A stretch of 64,000 nucleotides of DNA from Polaromonas sp. (GCA_013297865.1 JAAFIP010000008.1:62001-126000), one strand, 5' to 3'; counted from the first letter of the stretch, positions 45,147 through 53,997 are shown. Made by a program: numbers and translations. The notes: generated by a model not told the origin, from the letters alone.

Positions 45147-45228
45147 GACGTTTCTGATCCCAAATTTTTCCGTGCTTCCAGCTCGGGGCTCTGATCGGGT
45201 GGCATAGGCCTTGGGCCATAGCAGAGCG
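45147..45228 (+). repeat. 82-bp inverted repeat, left copy
   Basis: GACGTTTCTGATCCCAAATT through TAGGCCTTGGGCCATAGCAG. The reverse complement is found at 46305-46386 with two mismatches. It runs directly into repeat copy 8. The gap 45107-45413 contains only these repeats. Confidence 0.8.
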
Positions 45229-45310
45229 CTTTGGGTGCGCTTAGAATGACTATTTATGCTCTTAATTTTGTAGCTGCTTCCGCGATATTCTATCGGGCCG
45301 GTGACCTAAA
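45221..45310 (-). repeat. Dispersed repeat, copy 8, with extension
   Basis: Shares the GCTTTGGGTGCGCTTAGA extension and TGCTCTTAATTTTGTAGCTG core with copy 6 and overlaps the end of the 82-bp inverted repeat. Confidence 0.8.
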
Positions 45311-45413
45311 ACGCTATTGAAAAATACTACTTTGACCACGCTTTATGGTGCCGCAGGTAACAGTGTAAAAACGGTGTCTGGCCGCACTGCCCTAGCCTCA
45401 CACCCTAGAGGGT

Positions 45414-46169
45414 TCACAACTGTGTCACGCGGGTTTGTTTATGCTTGTCTTTGGACTCACGCCATACCTCGACACGATACTGTATAGGAGGTGGGAGGGT
45501 TGGTTTGTGGCGGTTAGGTTTAGTTGGATACTTCGTGTCGTCGGTTTCTAAAGCTTGACTGTCACCTTGCGGGTCAAGTGGCAAAAGAAATTGTTCGTGG
45601 AATCGTGGGCAAGTGCGCAGTGAATTTTCCAAATCTTTAATAAAATTGGGCGCGGTCGCTGATTCATCGCCAAGTATGAGTTCTGCTTGCACCATCGCTT
45701 CGTCAGGGGTCATTGTTCCTTGTTGAACCTTAGTGAAAAGCCTCTGAATGGCTACGAGAGAACCACCTCTCTTTCTTGATGTTGTGGCTGCCTCCGTGCA
45801 ACTGAAGACTTTTCGAGCATGCTCAGTCAGAAAGTCTTTAGTAGAGCTAAGTTGCTCGGTTATCGTTTTAACACCCGAAACAAAGTCTCCGTAGTTGCCG
45901 ATGCCAAGGTAAACAACTCCTAGAATTGCGCCGATTCTCGCTGCACCCTTGATGGAGCCCTCTTCGACTTGCAGGAAAATAGAATAGTCTGGTAGCGCCA
46001 GCGAGCGCTCTGTAAACGCCTCCCAACCATCAAAGAGAGAAGTCGACAAGGCCTCCAATTCCGGTGCTGGTACGCTAGGCACTGCTAAGTGAAACTCGGT
46101 TGAACCTAGGTCAAGCATAGTGTGAGGATCAGATGTCTGGCCCAACATAGGAAGACAGATTATTCTCAT
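45414..46169 (-). CDS. Unknown protein inside an inverted-repeat-bounded unit
   Basis: 251 residues from ATG 46167-46169 (MRIICLPMLGQTSDPHTMLD), chosen because AAGG lies five bases upstream. A central region with SIKGAARIGAILGVVYLGIG and NYGDFVSGVKTITEQL could be one membrane or amphipathic helix pair. The C-terminal third is polar and Pro/Lys-rich. Its AT content is visibly higher than its neighbours, a sign of transfer. I do not recognise the family. It lies between the two arms of an 82-bp inverted repeat. Confidence 0.6.
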   Translation of the reverse strand: MRIICLPMLGQTSDPHTMLDLGSTEFHLAVPSVPAPELEALSTSLFDGWEAFTERSLALPDYSIFLQVEEGSIKGAARIGAILGVVYLGIGNYGDFVSGVKTITEQLSSTKDFLTEHARKVFSCTEAATTSRKRGGSLVAIQRLFTKVQQGTMTPDEAMVQAELILGDESATAPNFIKDLENSLRTCPRFHEQFLLPLDPQGDSQALETDDTKYPTKPNRHKPTLPPPIQYRVEVWRESKDKHKQTRVTQL

Positions 46170-46304
46170 CATAACCTTGGATAACAAAACCTCCGCAGAC
46201 TATTTTCAATAGTACTCGCGGCAATACTTACTGCCACAAATAAATTTTCGTCATGATCCCGCGAAATAAGCCGCACGTTAATTTGCGCCTACGCAAACCC
46301 AAAA

Positions 46305-46386
46305 GCGCGCTGCTATGGCCCAAGGCCTATGCCACCTGATCAGAGCCCCGAGCTGGAAGCACGGAAAAATTTGGGATCAGAAACGT
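46305..46386 (-). repeat. 82-bp inverted repeat, right copy
   Basis: GCTGCTATGGCCCAAGGCCT through AAAATTTGGGATCAGAAACG, the reverse complement of 45147-45228. It is followed at once by the palindrome 46384-46418. Confidence 0.8.
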
Positions 46387-46505
46387 CGGCTGTCTGAGCG
46401 CGTAGCGCGAGTTCCGACGTTTCCCCAAATTTTGAGTACTGCACAGGCTCCCCGCGCAGCGGGTCGGGGCTCGGGTGGCATAGGCCTTGGGCCGTAGCAG
46501 TGCGC
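46384..46505. repeat. REP-like palindrome and partial third copy of the 82-bp repeat
   Basis: GTCGG (46385-46389) pairs with CCGAC (46414-46418) around GAGCGCGTAGCGCGAG. Then 46416-46505 repeats GACGTTT, CCCAAATTTT, CGGGGCTCGGGTGGCATAGG and CCTTGGGCC in the orientation of the left copy, with an internal change. Together with the right copy this makes a ~190-bp imperfect palindrome. Confidence 0.7.
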
Positions 46506-46524
46506 GTCCTAGTACAGCGCGAAG

Positions 46525-46565
46525 GCTTCGACAGACTCAGCCTGAACGGATGCGGTTGTCGAAGC
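46525..46565. repeat. REP-like hairpin repeat
   Basis: GCTTCGACA (46525-46533) pairs with TGTCGAAGC (46557-46565) around AGACTCAGCCTGAACGG. This sequence type is widely dispersed in proteobacterial genomes. It lies 15 bp downstream of the hydrolase stop and could act as 3' end structure. Confidence 0.6.
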
Positions 46566-46579
46566 AAATAAAAGCGAGA

Positions 46580-47653
46580 TTACTTCCCCAAACGCGGCGC
46601 ACTTTGCAGCAGCTGCGCCACCTGCGCTTTCCAAAACTTTGCCTGTGCCGTTGTGCCATGCCCAGCCGTTTGCTCACTACCGGGGATCAAATAAATACGG
46701 CCATTTTTTACGCGTTTGATCTCGCGCTCTAGCGTGCCGGTCTCGGGCGGGTTGCGTTCGTCGTCTGCGGAGTTGATGGCTAGCAGCGCGGCTTGGATGC
46801 GCTCCAGGCCGGGGGCGGGGTTGTAGTCGCGGGACGAGTCCCATTGGTAGAGGTGGTCGTTGGCGTCGCCTGCAAATTTGGCGTTCAGGCGCTGGTCGAG
46901 GATTTGGTCGGCCTTCTCGCGGGTGGGGGCGGCTTTTTGCAGGGCCTGGCTGCCGCCGTTGGTGGCGATGGCAAAGTAGACCGAGGCAAACTGCAGGCTG
47001 CGTGGCTGCTGGGTGTAGTTGCCGCCTTTCCACTCGGGGTCGTTTTTGATCGAGTCGGTGATCAGGCGGCGCAGCATCCAGTTGCGGCTGGACATCTCGG
47101 TGGGTTGCGATGCCATGGGCACCAGGGCGTCCATCATGCTGGGGTATTTGGTGCCCCAAATCCAGGTCTGCATGCCACCCATAGAGTTGCCAATGACCAG
47201 GCGCAGGTGTTTGATGCCCAGATGCTCGGTGACCAGGCGGTGCTGCGCGTCTACCATGTCGTCGTAGTTGTATTTGGGGAAGGCGGCGCGCAGGCCGTCG
47301 GACGGCTTGGTGGTCTTGCCGGTGCCAATGGCGTCGGGCAGGATGATGAAATATTTGCTGGCGTCCAGCGGCTGACCGGGGCCAAACAGCTCGCCTGCAA
47401 AAGCGGGGTTGACCATGCCGATGCCCGATCCTGTGGTGCCGTGCAGCACCAGCACAGGCTCGCCTTTGGGGTCGCCCACGGTGGTGTAGTTGATGCGCAG
47501 CTCGGGCATGACCTCGCCGGTGTGGAAGCGGAAGTTTTTGGCGATGAAACTGGCCTCTTTCGGAGCGGGGTAGTCAGTGGCGTGACTGGCCAATGCCAGC
47601 AGGCTCAGGCCGATGCAGCAGATGCTGCGGGATAGTGTGGTGAATAAGCGCAT
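46580..47653 (-). CDS. Exported alpha/beta hydrolase (homoserine acetyltransferase-like)
   Basis: 357 residues with a signal peptide (CIGLSLLALASHATD). VLVLHGTTGSGIGMVNPAFA, IILPDAIGTGKTTKPSDGLR and the nucleophile elbow VIGNSMGGMQTWIWG follow the MetX-like subgroup of alpha/beta hydrolases. An HGTTAQ near the C-terminus may carry the catalytic His. Periplasmic location argues against a methionine-pathway role; an esterase is more likely. Confidence 0.8.
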   Translation of the reverse strand: MRLFTTLSRSICCIGLSLLALASHATDYPAPKEASFIAKNFRFHTGEVMPELRINYTTVGDPKGEPVLVLHGTTGSGIGMVNPAFAGELFGPGQPLDASKYFIILPDAIGTGKTTKPSDGLRAAFPKYNYDDMVDAQHRLVTEHLGIKHLRLVIGNSMGGMQTWIWGTKYPSMMDALVPMASQPTEMSSRNWMLRRLITDSIKNDPEWKGGNYTQQPRSLQFASVYFAIATNGGSQALQKAAPTREKADQILDQRLNAKFAGDANDHLYQWDSSRDYNPAPGLERIQAALLAINSADDERNPPETGTLEREIKRVKNGRIYLIPGSEQTAGHGTTAQAKFWKAQVAQLLQSAPRLGK

Positions 47654-47759
47654 GGTGTTCTCCTGGATGGTTGGGGTCGCGAAGGCTTGGGCCGGCTTAG
47701 ATTAAGCGGAATTGGTGGATGCAAACAGTATGGGGCAGGTGAGCTAACGAGGCTACAGC

Positions 47760-49877
47760 TTATTTGCTGGTAGCCACAGGCGCAGGTGCCAGCACCGCGC
47801 TGGCCTGCGCGGCCCTCACTAGCGCCGCAGCGTCCACTGACAGCAAGAAGCCCTGGGCCACTGCGTTATCTGCCGCCTTTTGCACAGCGGCCACATAGCC
47901 ATCGTGCGTGCCATAGCGCGCTTGCAGCGAGGGACGGGGGTCGTTGTTGGCTAATCGCTCGGCCTCGGTGCGGGCAAAGGGGATCATGCCGCCCACATAG
48001 TTGCAGATCTGGTCTTTGTGAAAGCCGCCTGCGGTCACATTCCAGCCCAGGTAGGTGCCCAGCGGGGCGTCCAGCAGCACCACGGGCACGCCGCCCAGCT
48101 CGTTGCCGTCGGCATTCACCTTGGGGGCCAGCATCTGCAGTACCTGCTTGATGCGCGGTGGCGCGATGGACGCGATGCCCGAGCCGTCTTGCGCGTTGAA
48201 CTGCGGGCCCCAGTCGTAGTCGTGCACCGGCATGATGAAGTCAGGCTCGGGCAGCGTGGCGCGCAGGCCGGGCAGGGTGGGAAAGCCCAAGGCAGCCTTG
48301 TGCGCCGGGGCCAAGGTGCCACTGGCCAGGGTGGGGTAGCGGCTGGGCGGGGGCGCAGTGCCAGCCATCACCCAGTTGCGAAAATGCACGCGGATGGCGT
48401 TGACCGTGTGCGTATGGGGCACGGGGTTGGCCGGCAGCACAGCGGTGCCAAAGTTGTTGCCAGGGCAGGCCGCACCCGTGGTGGGCAGGCCCGCGCCGGG
48501 CACGCTGGTGTCAAAGCCGCCCGCGCCGCCGCCATGGGTGCTGCTGGCGATGTAATAGCGGCGCACGTTACCGGGCAGAGGCAAATCTGCCTTGCCATCG
48601 GTGCCTACCCACTCGGGCGTGAGCTTGAGTGCCCACACCTCGGCCGAGCCAAAATGCTCTACCACCTTGGGGCAGGTGCGGCTGGCGCTGCAGCGGTCCA
48701 GAATGCCCGCCGCTGGATGCCCACGCACCGGGTCTGCTTGCGGCAACCACCACTGTGGGCCCTCGCTGCCTGCTTGGTACAGCTCCAGCACGCCGTCGGG
48801 CTGCGCCCAGCGAAAGTTCAGCGCAATACGCCGCCCGGCAATGATGGGCCACAGTCCGTCGTGCACCTGGCTGCCGTCCTCGGCCTGGTTAAAGCCCAGG
48901 TGCAGCCAGCCGCGCAGAAAGTTGCCCGACTGCGACACGCCGCGTGTGATGCTGTGCGTCACCGCCTTGGCAATCGGGTTAGCTGTGCCCGTGTCGTCTG
49001 CCGCAGAGTTTTTAAAGAAGGCGGCCACATCGCGAAAGGCCGCAAAGCCCATGCCCAGCACATACGGGTCAGCGGCGGTGTACACCACCTGGTACAGGCG
49101 ATTACCCTCAAAGCCGTTTTTTAGGCAAATCTGCGTGGCATCGGGCGTGCCGGGGAAGGGGTTGGCTGCATCGCACTTGGCCCAGGCCCAGTCGGCGCTA
49201 GCGATCACGCGTTCGTCCGTCACATCGCCGCTCTGGTTCTCACCGCCGCGCGAGACGAGTCTTGCTTTCGTCGTGTCCAGGCTCACAGGTTTGTAGGGCA
49301 CCGGGTTGGTCTGCACCAGCAGGCCTTGCGATGCCGCGCCAGAGCGGTTGACGATACGGCCCAGCAACTCGCCGGTAATGGGCGCGCCGCCCGGGCCGCG
49401 CGCCACGGGCACTTGCAAAAACTGCATGCCCGCCGCACTGGCCTTGGGCCGCACCACCGTGGCGCCGCTGTTGTCGCCCTGCCAGGCGCTGGCCAGCATG
49501 ATGTCGCCCAAGGCCTGCTCTTGCGGCGCAAACGGAAACACGCGGCCCCGGTTGGGCACGTCGTGCCACAGCAGGCCGCTGGCTTTAGTCATATCCACCG
49601 GTTTGTAGATGACAAAGCTGGTCACATAGCGCGCCTTGCCGTCGGCATCTTTGCCCAGTTCAATATCCTGAATGATGGCGTTGCCCGGCAGCTTGGGGTC
49701 CAGCTCGCCAAAGGCGCGGCCTGCGACTTGCTCGTAGGCGATGGCGGGGGGCGGGCTGCCTGCGGGCACGGGCAGGGGGATGGTTTCGTCAATGACGATG
49801 CGCGTTACACGGGCCTGGGCTGGCGTGCACAATGCCAGCGCCAGCAGCCCTGCTGGCAGCAAGAAGAGTTTTGTCAT
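47760..49877 (-). CDS. Exported alpha/beta-hydrolase-domain protein (Abhydrolase_10 type)
   Basis: 705 residues with a signal peptide (LLALALCTPAQARV). Large secreted hydrolase of the family with the signature RGVSQSGNFLRGWLHLGFNQ (nucleophile Ser in SQSG) and a paired THGGGAGG segment. The C-terminal part ends with a helix rich in Ala. The family hydrolyses esters but the natural substrate is unknown. It follows the other exported hydrolase gene in the same direction. Confidence 0.75.
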   Translation of the reverse strand: MTKLFLLPAGLLALALCTPAQARVTRIVIDETIPLPVPAGSPPPAIAYEQVAGRAFGELDPKLPGNAIIQDIELGKDADGKARYVTSFVIYKPVDMTKASGLLWHDVPNRGRVFPFAPQEQALGDIMLASAWQGDNSGATVVRPKASAAGMQFLQVPVARGPGGAPITGELLGRIVNRSGAASQGLLVQTNPVPYKPVSLDTTKARLVSRGGENQSGDVTDERVIASADWAWAKCDAANPFPGTPDATQICLKNGFEGNRLYQVVYTAADPYVLGMGFAAFRDVAAFFKNSAADDTGTANPIAKAVTHSITRGVSQSGNFLRGWLHLGFNQAEDGSQVHDGLWPIIAGRRIALNFRWAQPDGVLELYQAGSEGPQWWLPQADPVRGHPAAGILDRCSASRTCPKVVEHFGSAEVWALKLTPEWVGTDGKADLPLPGNVRRYYIASSTHGGGAGGFDTSVPGAGLPTTGAACPGNNFGTAVLPANPVPHTHTVNAIRVHFRNWVMAGTAPPPSRYPTLASGTLAPAHKAALGFPTLPGLRATLPEPDFIMPVHDYDWGPQFNAQDGSGIASIAPPRIKQVLQMLAPKVNADGNELGGVPVVLLDAPLGTYLGWNVTAGGFHKDQICNYVGGMIPFARTEAERLANNDPRPSLQARYGTHDGYVAAVQKAADNAVAQGFLLSVDAAALVRAAQASAVLAPAPVATSK

Positions 49878-49992
49878 GTCTGTCTCCTGTATTTTTTGCC
49901 AATGTACCGCATTGCAGAGCGCAGCGCAGGGCTAATTCGCACAGCGCAGCGCTTGCGCTGTAAACTTTGCGACATTGACTTTAGTATTGCTT

Positions 49993-50886
49993 ATGAACCG
50001 CCGCCAGATTCTTCGATTTTCCAGCGCTGCCACTGTGCTGGGCGGCGCTGTGGCCCTCACGGGCTGCAGCTTCGCGCCCGACTACAACCACGACTATGAC
50101 GATGCGCCGCGCTTTGACCCTGCCTTGGCCCAGCCAGCGCGCGTGGCCTGGGTGCTCAGCTCGGGCGGGCCGCGCGGCTTTGTGCATGTGGGCGCGCTCA
50201 AGGCGCTGGAAGAGCTGGGCTGCCAGCCCGATCTGATCGTGGGCGGCTCGGTCGGCGCGCTGGTGGGTGCGCTGTATGCGTGTGGCATCGGTGCCAAAGA
50301 CCTCGAGCGCCGGGCGCTGGACTTGGGCATCACCGAGATGGCGCGCCTGGCCCTGGCAGGCGAGGGGCGCTTTACAGGCTCGCCCATTGCCGAGCTGGTC
50401 AACCGCGAGCTCAGCCGCCAGCCGATTGAAAAACTCAAAACCCGTTTTGCTGCGGCTGTGGTGGCGCGCGACAGCCGTGCGCCCATGCTGTTCAACGCAG
50501 GCAACTGCGGGGTGGCGGTGCAGGCCAGTTGCGCGATTGAAGGCCTGTTTACGCCCGTGCGGGTGCGCGGCCTGCAGTATGTGGACGCCGATCTGGTGGT
50601 GCCGCTGCCGGTGCGGCTGGCGCGTGCCCTGGGAGCGACCAAGGTGCTGGCGATTGACGCCTCAGCCCACGAAGACAAAGCCCCCGAGAGCGCGCTGCGC
50701 TTTCGCGAAGGTGACCTGCGCAAGCGCGCCATCACCGAGCCCGACGCCCGCGCTGCCGACCTGACCCTGCATCCCAACTTCGGCTATTACGTCAGCGTCA
50801 GCCGCGAGTTCCGCGAGCGGGCCATCCGCGGCGGCTATGAGCAGACGCTGGCGCAAGCGGACCGCATCAAGGCGCTGCACGCCTGA
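49993..50886 (+). CDS. Patatin-like phospholipase lipoprotein
   Basis: 297 residues from ATG 49993. The N-terminus MNRRQILRFSSAATVLGGAV with ALTGC is a twin-arginine-style lipoprotein signal. The patatin domain has LSSGGPRGFVHVGALKALEE, the elbow VGGSVGALVGAL and the catalytic Asp in YVDADLVVPLPV (DxD rather than DGG). It would act on lipids at the periplasmic face. It differs from the cytosolic patatin at 26036. Confidence 0.83.
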   Translation: MNRRQILRFSSAATVLGGAVALTGCSFAPDYNHDYDDAPRFDPALAQPARVAWVLSSGGPRGFVHVGALKALEELGCQPDLIVGGSVGALVGALYACGIGAKDLERRALDLGITEMARLALAGEGRFTGSPIAELVNRELSRQPIEKLKTRFAAAVVARDSRAPMLFNAGNCGVAVQASCAIEGLFTPVRVRGLQYVDADLVVPLPVRLARALGATKVLAIDASAHEDKAPESALRFREGDLRKRAITEPDARAADLTLHPNFGYYVSVSREFRERAIRGGYEQTLAQADRIKALHA

Positions 50887-50896
50887 TTTATAAGTG

Positions 50897-50950
50897 TTTT
50901 AGGCCGCCAGGCCAATAGAATATCGCGGGAGCAGCTATATAAATAATAGC
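50897..50950 (+). repeat. Dispersed ~50-bp repeat, copy 9
   Basis: TTTTAGGCCGCCAGGCCAAT, AGAATATCGCGGGAGCAGCT, ATATAAATAATAG. It fills the 66-bp gap between the convergent patatin and RidA genes. Confidence 0.85.
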
Positions 50951-50952
50951 GT

Positions 50953-51426
50953 TTAATGTGCTGTGTGGGGCACATATGCAGTGGCTTCCACTTCAATCAG
51001 CACCGCGTCTGAGGGCAGCATGCGGCTGACTTCCACCACGGTGCTCACCACTGGCTCGGGGCAAAACAGGCCACGCACGCGGTTGTAGGCCGGGTAGTGG
51101 CGCAGATCGCGAAAGTACTGCACCAGCTTGAAGACATCCTTCATCTGGCCGCCTTCGGCCTCCACCAGCTCTTTAATGCGGTTGAGCACGAACCAGCTTT
51201 GCGCCACCGCAGGGGCCTCGAACACATCCACACTCATCTGGCCCGTCACATAGCCCAGGCTGCGCAGTTGCTGCTGCGCATGGGCGGGCACATCGTCGTA
51301 GCTGCTAACGACGCTGCGTGTGGCAGGGTCTACCGCAATCACGCCGCTGAGGTAAAGCAGGTCGCCCACGCGCTTGGCGGCCAGGTAGTTGGCCAGGGGT
51401 TGGCCGACGGTGGGGGCTACTGGCAT
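50953..51426 (-). CDS. RidA family protein
   Basis: 157 residues from ATG 51424-51426 (MPVAPTVGQPLANYLAAKRV). DLLYLSGVIAVDPATRSVV and MKDVFKLVQYFRDLRHYPAY with VEVSRMLPSDAVLIEVEATA give the RidA/YjgF trimer fold. RidA proteins deaminate reactive enamines and imines. The Arg equivalent that binds carboxylates is SRM. The gene is 2 bp from the quinone reductase gene upstream. Confidence 0.83.
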   Translation of the reverse strand: MPVAPTVGQPLANYLAAKRVGDLLYLSGVIAVDPATRSVVSSYDDVPAHAQQQLRSLGYVTGQMSVDVFEAPAVAQSWFVLNRIKELVEAEGGQMKDVFKLVQYFRDLRHYPAYNRVRGLFCPEPVVSTVVEVSRMLPSDAVLIEVEATAYVPHTAH

Positions 51427-51428
51427 GT

Positions 51429-52022
51429 TCAGATCGCTTTCAGGGTGTTTTGCACTTTGGCTATAAAGCCCTCGCACTCGGCGCGGCTGACGTTGTTCAT
51501 ATTGTGCAGCTGCAGCCAGGTGGTGCGGCAGTTTTTGGCCATGATGGCGCGCAGGCCGCGGGTAAACAGCCGCTTGGCCGGATCGCCAATCAGCTTGAGC
51601 CACCACCAGGGCGCGCCGCCATGGGTGATGACGGTCAGCCGTGTGATGTTGCGAAGCCCCGGCACGGCGGTAGCGCCCTTTTTAGGGGGCGGCAAAAACG
51701 CCACGCCGGGCAGCCACACCCGCTCCAGCCAGCCCTTGAGCATCGCAGGCGGGCCATAAAACCAGATCGGAAAAACAAACACCAAGTGCTCACACCACTG
51801 GAGCGCGTCCACATGCGGCTGCACCCGCGCCTGGATCAAGCCTGGGTTGGGCAGGTAGGCGATGCGCTCCTCGCGCGTGAGCACGGGCTGAAAGTCTTCG
51901 CTATACAAATCAAAGCAGCGCAGCTCGTGGCCATTGGCCTTTAACGTGTCTACCGCCGCCGCATAGAGCGCGCCGCTGAGGCTGTCGGGGTTGGGGTGGC
52001 AGTAGACGACGAGGGTTTTCAA
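51429..52022 (-). CDS. NAD(P)H:quinone oxidoreductase, flavodoxin-like
   Basis: 197 residues: KTLVVYCHPNPDSLSGALYA at the start, EHLVFVFPIWFYGPPAMLKG and WLERVWLPGVAF are the FMN/FAD-binding landmarks of the NQO1/MdaB-like group. It would reduce quinones by two electrons. It is linked with RidA. Confidence 0.83.
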   Translation of the reverse strand: MKTLVVYCHPNPDSLSGALYAAAVDTLKANGHELRCFDLYSEDFQPVLTREERIAYLPNPGLIQARVQPHVDALQWCEHLVFVFPIWFYGPPAMLKGWLERVWLPGVAFLPPPKKGATAVPGLRNITRLTVITHGGAPWWWLKLIGDPAKRLFTRGLRAIMAKNCRTTWLQLHNMNNVSRAECEGFIAKVQNTLKAI

Positions 52023-52059
52023 GCGCTGGATGCTCGGTGGTGGCGTGTGGGGCGCAGGC

Positions 52060-53067
52060 TTACTTCTTGAGGTTCATGCCCACTTTTTTGTTCACAAACT
52101 GGGTGGTCACCACTTTACTCAGGTCCACATCGCCGGGCTTGTACAGGCCGGCTTTGACCATCTTGTCGTAAAAGTCTTTCACCCGCGCCATGCTCATCGC
52201 GCCAATGCCACCGGTCAGCGCCTCGCCGCTGTCCACAATGCCCAGCTTTTTCATCAAGTCAATCGAGCCCTGGATGCCCGCGTCGGTCGCTTCGGGGTTG
52301 GCCTTTTTGATCATCTCGTTGGCGGCTTTGTTGTCGCCATACAGATAGTTGTACCAGCCGATCAGCGAAGCATCGACGAATTTTTGCACCATTTCGGGCT
52401 TGGTTCTCACCAAATCGGCGCGCGTCTCGATGGTGGTGCTGTAGGTGCTAAAGCCGTTGTCGGCCAGCAGGTGCACCACCGGGTCAAAGCCCGCCTGGGC
52501 CTTGATACTGATCGGCTCGCTGATGCTGTAGCCCTGCTGCACCGATTTTTTATCGGCCAGAAACGGCCCCACGTTGAACACATAGGGCTTGAGTTGCTCG
52601 TCCTTGAAGCCGTGCTCGGCCTTCATCCACTGCCAAAAGCTGAACTGCCCGTCCTTGCTGATAAAGGCGACGGGCGCTTTGGTCAGGTCACCGAACTTGT
52701 CGTAGCCCTGGCCGGGATGGGCAAAAATAGCCTGTGGGTCTTTCTGAAAAATCGCTGCCACCACCGTGGTGGGCACACCGTTTTTCACGTTGTCAAAGCT
52801 CAGCAGCAGGTTGCCTGCCATCAAAAAGTCAATCTTGCCCGTGGCCAGCAACGGCCGGTTGTTGACCTGCGGGCCGCCTTGCTGAATTTCCACATCCAGG
52901 CCCATTTTTTTGTAGGTGCCGTCTGCCACCGCCTGGTAAAAGCCGCCATGCCCCGCCTGGGCCTTCCAGTTGGTCGCAAAGGTCACTTTTTCCTGGGCAA
53001 AACTGGCTCCAGCCCAATAAAATATCGCGAGAGCAGCTATTGTTTTCATAGTAAACGACGTGTTCAT
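52060..53067 (-). CDS. ABC solute-binding protein, NMT1/THI5-like
   Basis: 335 residues. EKVTFATNWKAQAGHGGFYQ and AVADGTYKKMGLDVEIQQGG place it with pyrimidine/nitrate/sulfonate-type binding proteins (NMT1/THI5-like). The signal peptide core, IAALAIFYWAGASFA, is encoded by dispersed repeat copy 10, which is embedded in the gene. The matching transporter genes may be the ABC pair at 62264-63866. Ligand is not known; a thiamine-precursor pyrimidine is one candidate. Confidence 0.83.
   Translation of the reverse strand: MNTSFTMKTIAALAIFYWAGASFAQEKVTFATNWKAQAGHGGFYQAVADGTYKKMGLDVEIQQGGPQVNNRPLLATGKIDFLMAGNLLLSFDNVKNGVPTTVVAAIFQKDPQAIFAHPGQGYDKFGDLTKAPVAFISKDGQFSFWQWMKAEHGFKDEQLKPYVFNVGPFLADKKSVQQGYSISEPISIKAQAGFDPVVHLLADNGFSTYSTTIETRADLVRTKPEMVQKFVDASLIGWYNYLYGDNKAANEMIKKANPEATDAGIQGSIDLMKKLGIVDSGEALTGGIGAMSMARVKDFYDKMVKAGLYKPGDVDLSKVVTTQFVNKKVGMNLKK
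53011..53054 (+). repeat. Dispersed ~50-bp repeat, copy 10, inside a CDS
   Basis: AGCCCAATAAAATATCGCGA, GAGCAGCTATTGTTTTCATA, GTAA. On the minus strand this is translated as the signal peptide region (MKTIAALAIFYWA) of the binding protein. Confidence 0.85.
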
Positions 53068-53256
53068 TCAAGGCTCCATAAAGTTGAGGGTTGTGTTGGG
53101 GCGTGATAGAGCTATCCTTGCATAAAGCGTGCCGAATGGATTAAGGGTTTTTCATTACAAATCGTTTTGCACCGCGCCACACTTCGGCCCAGATCGAAAC
53201 ATTTTGTGTCCTGGCGGGCATACAGTGGTGTGTCTTCACCCCAGCAGAGCATGCCC

Positions 53257-53601
53257 ATGATCGCAGTCATTTTTGAACTCTGGCCCAATCCAGCCCACCA
53301 AGCCACATATTTTGATTTGGCCGCACGGCTGCGCCCGGAACTGGACGCTATTGACGGCTTCATCAGCATCGAGCGTTTTGAAAGCCTGGCCACACCAGGC
53401 AAATACCTCAGCCTGTCCTTTTGGCGCGACGAGGCTGCAGTGCAGCAATGGCGCAATAGAGACGCACACCGCAGCGCCCAGTCGCAAGGCAGAGCAGGCG
53501 TACTGGCGAACTACCGCTTGCGTGTAGCTTCTGTGCTGCGCGACTACGGCATGCAAGAACGCGGCGAAGCGCCGCAAGATTCTCAGCAACATCACAGGTA
53601 A
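53257..53601 (+). CDS. Antibiotic-biosynthesis-monooxygenase (ABM)-like protein
   Basis: 114 residues from ATG 53257 (MIAVIFELWPNPAHQATYFD); ATG 53251 is an alternative. LDAIDGFISIERFESLATPG and LSLSFWRDEAAVQQWRN are the ABM domain pattern. The fold is a small ferredoxin-like barrel acting on quinones or aromatic compounds. It is followed 6 bp later by a NIPSNAP gene of the same fold. Confidence 0.8.
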   Translation: MIAVIFELWPNPAHQATYFDLAARLRPELDAIDGFISIERFESLATPGKYLSLSFWRDEAAVQQWRNRDAHRSAQSQGRAGVLANYRLRVASVLRDYGMQERGEAPQDSQQHHR

Positions 53602-53607
53602 CGCAAC

Positions 53608-53949
53608 ATGGCAATCACCGTCTTTATCCGCTACGAGATCGACCCCTTCCAGAAAGATGCCTTCAGGCAATATGCCGAAAACTGGGGCCGCATCATCCCG
53701 CGCTGCGGTGGTCATTTGGTGGGATATTTTCTGCCTGACGAAGGCACCAACTACGAAGCCTGGGGCTTGATCAGTTTTGACAGCTTGGCCGCGTACGAGG
53801 CCTACCGCGCCCGCCTGCGCGCTGATGCAGAAGGCGCAAGCAACTTTGCCTGGGCGCAGGAGCAGCGTTTTATCCTCAAAGAAGAGCGCACGTTTTTGAA
53901 AGGAGTGCAGGGCACCTTAAATAAATTGCCCACACTGCCCCAAACTTAG
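53608..53949 (+). CDS. NIPSNAP family protein
   Basis: 113 residues: [60 protein letters not shown]. It has the dimeric alpha/beta barrel of NIPSNAP proteins. No catalytic residues are obvious. Likely co-transcribed with the ABM-like and VOC genes. Confidence 0.8.
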   Translation: MAITVFIRYEIDPFQKDAFRQYAENWGRIIPRCGGHLVGYFLPDEGTNYEAWGLISFDSLAAYEAYRARLRADAEGASNFAWAQEQRFILKEERTFLKGVQGTLNKLPTLPQT

Positions 53950-53997
53950 GGCTCTGTACTATTACGTACTATCGACAATTTTATGAAAGACTATTCA

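Noticed and set aside
43693-46187. Prophage remnant around the ORF6N gene
   Set aside because: ORF6N domains occur in phages, but no integrase, capsid, terminase or lysis gene is near.
45147-46386. Insertion sequence with transposase
   Set aside because: The enclosed gene shows no DDE, HUH or serine recombinase motif, so I call it a repeat-bounded unit and not an IS.
48018-49124. 368-codon open frame opposite the secreted hydrolase
   Set aside because: The minus-strand gene has a signal peptide and family signature; the plus frame has no recognisable domain and is low in hydrophobic order.
52030-53106. 358-codon plus-strand frame
   Set aside because: Antisense to the solute-binding protein, which has a coherent fold and start.
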